Shown piece by piece: positions 5,395 to 6,049 of a DNA stretch of 6,049 nucleotides. This stretch comes from Lachnospiraceae bacterium (GTDB taxonomy: Bacteria > Bacillota > Clostridia > Lachnospirales > Lachnospiraceae). The position numbers and the translations under genes are program-made. Location: the NCBI GenBank assembly GCA_017437205.1, contig JAFSBP010000122.1:1-6049 (forward strand). The letters are read 5' to 3'. The notes beneath the pieces were generated by a model. It was not told the DNA's origin. It did not search any database and saw only the letters and a program-made list of their open reading frames with translations. Numbering within the stretch: the first letter of the stretch is position 1; every line of letters starts with the position of its first letter.

Positions 5395-5709
5395 ATGTTT
5401 CCAATGATTGATAAGAAAGAAACCGGCTTGAATCTCAGAAGAATCATGGATTGTCGAGGTTTTACGGTGAAAGATGTGCAGGAGTACTTGGGGCTTGCCA
5501 GTGTACAGAGCATCTATCACTGGTTGAACGGGATCAGCATGCCTACAATTGATAATTTGTATGCGTTAAGTGAGCTGTTTGGACTTTCGATTGATGATAT
5601 GGTCTGTGGAAATCGGAAGAGGAAAAGCGTGGCTTTCGGCACGAGAGAAGCGCTTAACAACCGGATAATGGCTTATTATACGAAGATAAATGAAAGAACT
5701 GCCGCATAA
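5395..5709 (+). CDS. XRE-family helix-turn-helix regulator of the GNAT cassette
   Basis: The 104-aa product has one HTH domain at about residues 11-70. GLNLRRIMDCRGFTVKDVQE leads into the helix-turn-helix around LGLASVQSIYHWLNGISMP, followed by TIDNLYALSELFGLSIDDMV. This VKDVQEYLG...QSIYHW...NLYALSELF form is common in Clostridia. A basic stretch (NRKRKS, 73-78) and a C-terminal helix follow, possibly for dimer or partner contact. The ATG at 5395 is used because GAGGAG (5382-5387) lies 7 nt upstream; an earlier TTG at 5362 in the same frame would lie deep in the preceding gene. Likely role: DNA-binding autoregulator of this three-gene cassette, perhaps acting at the TCAYA-N3-TGTGA inverted repeats upstream of the first gene. 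The family is certain; the target is inferred. Confidence 0.88.
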   Translation: MFPMIDKKETGLNLRRIMDCRGFTVKDVQEYLGLASVQSIYHWLNGISMPTIDNLYALSELFGLSIDDMVCGNRKRKSVAFGTREALNNRIMAYYTKINERTAA

Positions 5710-5718
5710 TTTTAATCC

Positions 5719-5785
5719 ACAAGTTCAATGACAAAATGACTTTCCTCCCTTAAAATATAATCAGAAGACGATTTGAGGGAGGAAA
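5719..5785 (+). repeat. Box-plus-hairpin repeat element, right copy, containing the next gene's ribosome binding site
   Basis: ACAAGTTCAATGACAAA (5719-5735) repeats the left copy exactly. TTTCCTCCCT (5741-5750) pairs with AGGGAGGAAA (5776-5785), then T-G and AAA/TTT (5752-5754 with 5772-5774), 14 bp in all with a 17-nt loop. The 3' arm contains the GAGGGAGG ribosome binding site of the gene starting at 5793, so an RNA hairpin here would hide it. The loop contains TATAAT (5756-5761). If that is a -10 box, the mRNA would start after the 5' arm and the site would stay free. Confidence 0.8.
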
Positions 5786-5792
5786 TTTTATT

Positions 5793-6049
5793 ATGGCAGA
5801 TAAGTTGTTGGTTACTCAGGCATTGGATGAGCGTGATTTATTGGTGAAGAAGATAGCGGATAAGATTGCCAAGGCCAGCTTTGTAGATACGGTTAAGCCG
5901 AATGAAGAGAAAGTGTATGCAAAGCGCGTTGATCGCGAGACGTATGCGAAGGAGGCAGCGGCAGCGTATCAGCAGATTACGGATTTAATCGAACGGTTTC
6001 AGAAGATTGATGCGGCGATCGAGGCATCGAATGCGAAAACGATGATTAC
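5793..6049 (+). CDS. Helical protein resembling the DIP1984/DUF6847 group, 3'-truncated by the window
   Basis: The ATG at 5793 has GGGAGG (5777-5782) 10 nt upstream and the frame stays open to the window end (85 complete codons). The product starts MADKLLVTQALDERDLLVKK and continues as a charged, Ala/Glu/Lys-rich helical chain. A second helical block, AYQQITDLIERFQKIDAAIE, ends in SNAKTMI. The layout (N-terminal ALxERDxL helix, charged middle, then LIxRxxxIDxAIxxSNxxT) recalls the small helical DIP1984/DUF6847-type proteins, whose function is not established. This is pattern recollection and needs a profile search. GC content rises again here compared with the accessory block, suggesting a return to resident chromosome. 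Translation or transcription may be controlled by the hairpin that overlaps its ribosome binding site. Confidence 0.72.
   Translation, partial: MADKLLVTQALDERDLLVKKIADKIAKASFVDTVKPNEEKVYAKRVDRETYAKEAAAAYQQITDLIERFQKIDAAIEASNAKTMI

Noticed and set aside
4401..5785. CRISPR-like array
   Set aside because: Only two copies of the repeat exist, about 1.3 kb apart with genes between them; there are no regular spacers.

Overview
The window looks like a chromosome segment of an anaerobic, Gram-positive Clostridia, most likely a Lachnospiraceae-type bacterium. The reasons are the RnfC2-MetV-MetF set, strong GGAGG-type ribosome binding sites, and the style of the accessory genes. This assignment rests on recognising gene families, not on a database search.

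Positions 2-2315 hold a tightly packed, plus-strand metabolic operon with moderate GC content: the 3' part of an RnfC-like flavin/Fe-S subunit (rnfC2), metV and metF. Together they encode the three-subunit 5,10-methylenetetrahydrofolate reductase of the methyl branch of the Wood-Ljungdahl (C1-folate) pathway. RnfC2 probably feeds NADH electrons to the MetV/MetF core. The operon ends in a GC-rich hairpin near 2338-2368.

Positions about 2388-5740 are clearly more AT-rich, use different codons, and look like accessory DNA. First comes a divergent pair: a 70-aa XRE/Cro-type repressor on the minus strand, ending in its own terminator, and a secreted lipoprotein with a beta-propeller-like body on the plus strand. 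Their shared intergenic region carries a near-consensus promoter and two perfect TGACA-N3-TGTCA palindromes, so this looks like an autoregulated repressor/lipoprotein switch. Next comes a probably decayed two-helix membrane protein ORF, which ends inside a repeated element.

Positions about 4401-5735 are bounded by two direct copies of an element made of an identical 17-nt box (ACAAGTTCAATGACAAA) followed by a hairpin. The two hairpins differ by compensating base changes. Between the copies lies a compact translationally coupled cassette: a GNAT-like protein, a small protein of about 64 aa, and an XRE regulator. It is preceded by an intergenic region rich in inverted repeats. After the second copy, a strong ribosome binding site within the 3' hairpin arm starts a helical protein resembling the DIP1984/DUF6847 group, which runs off the window end.

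The most interesting unexplained signals are the covarying box-plus-hairpin repeat flanking the cassette, and the operator architecture between the repressor and lipoprotein genes.
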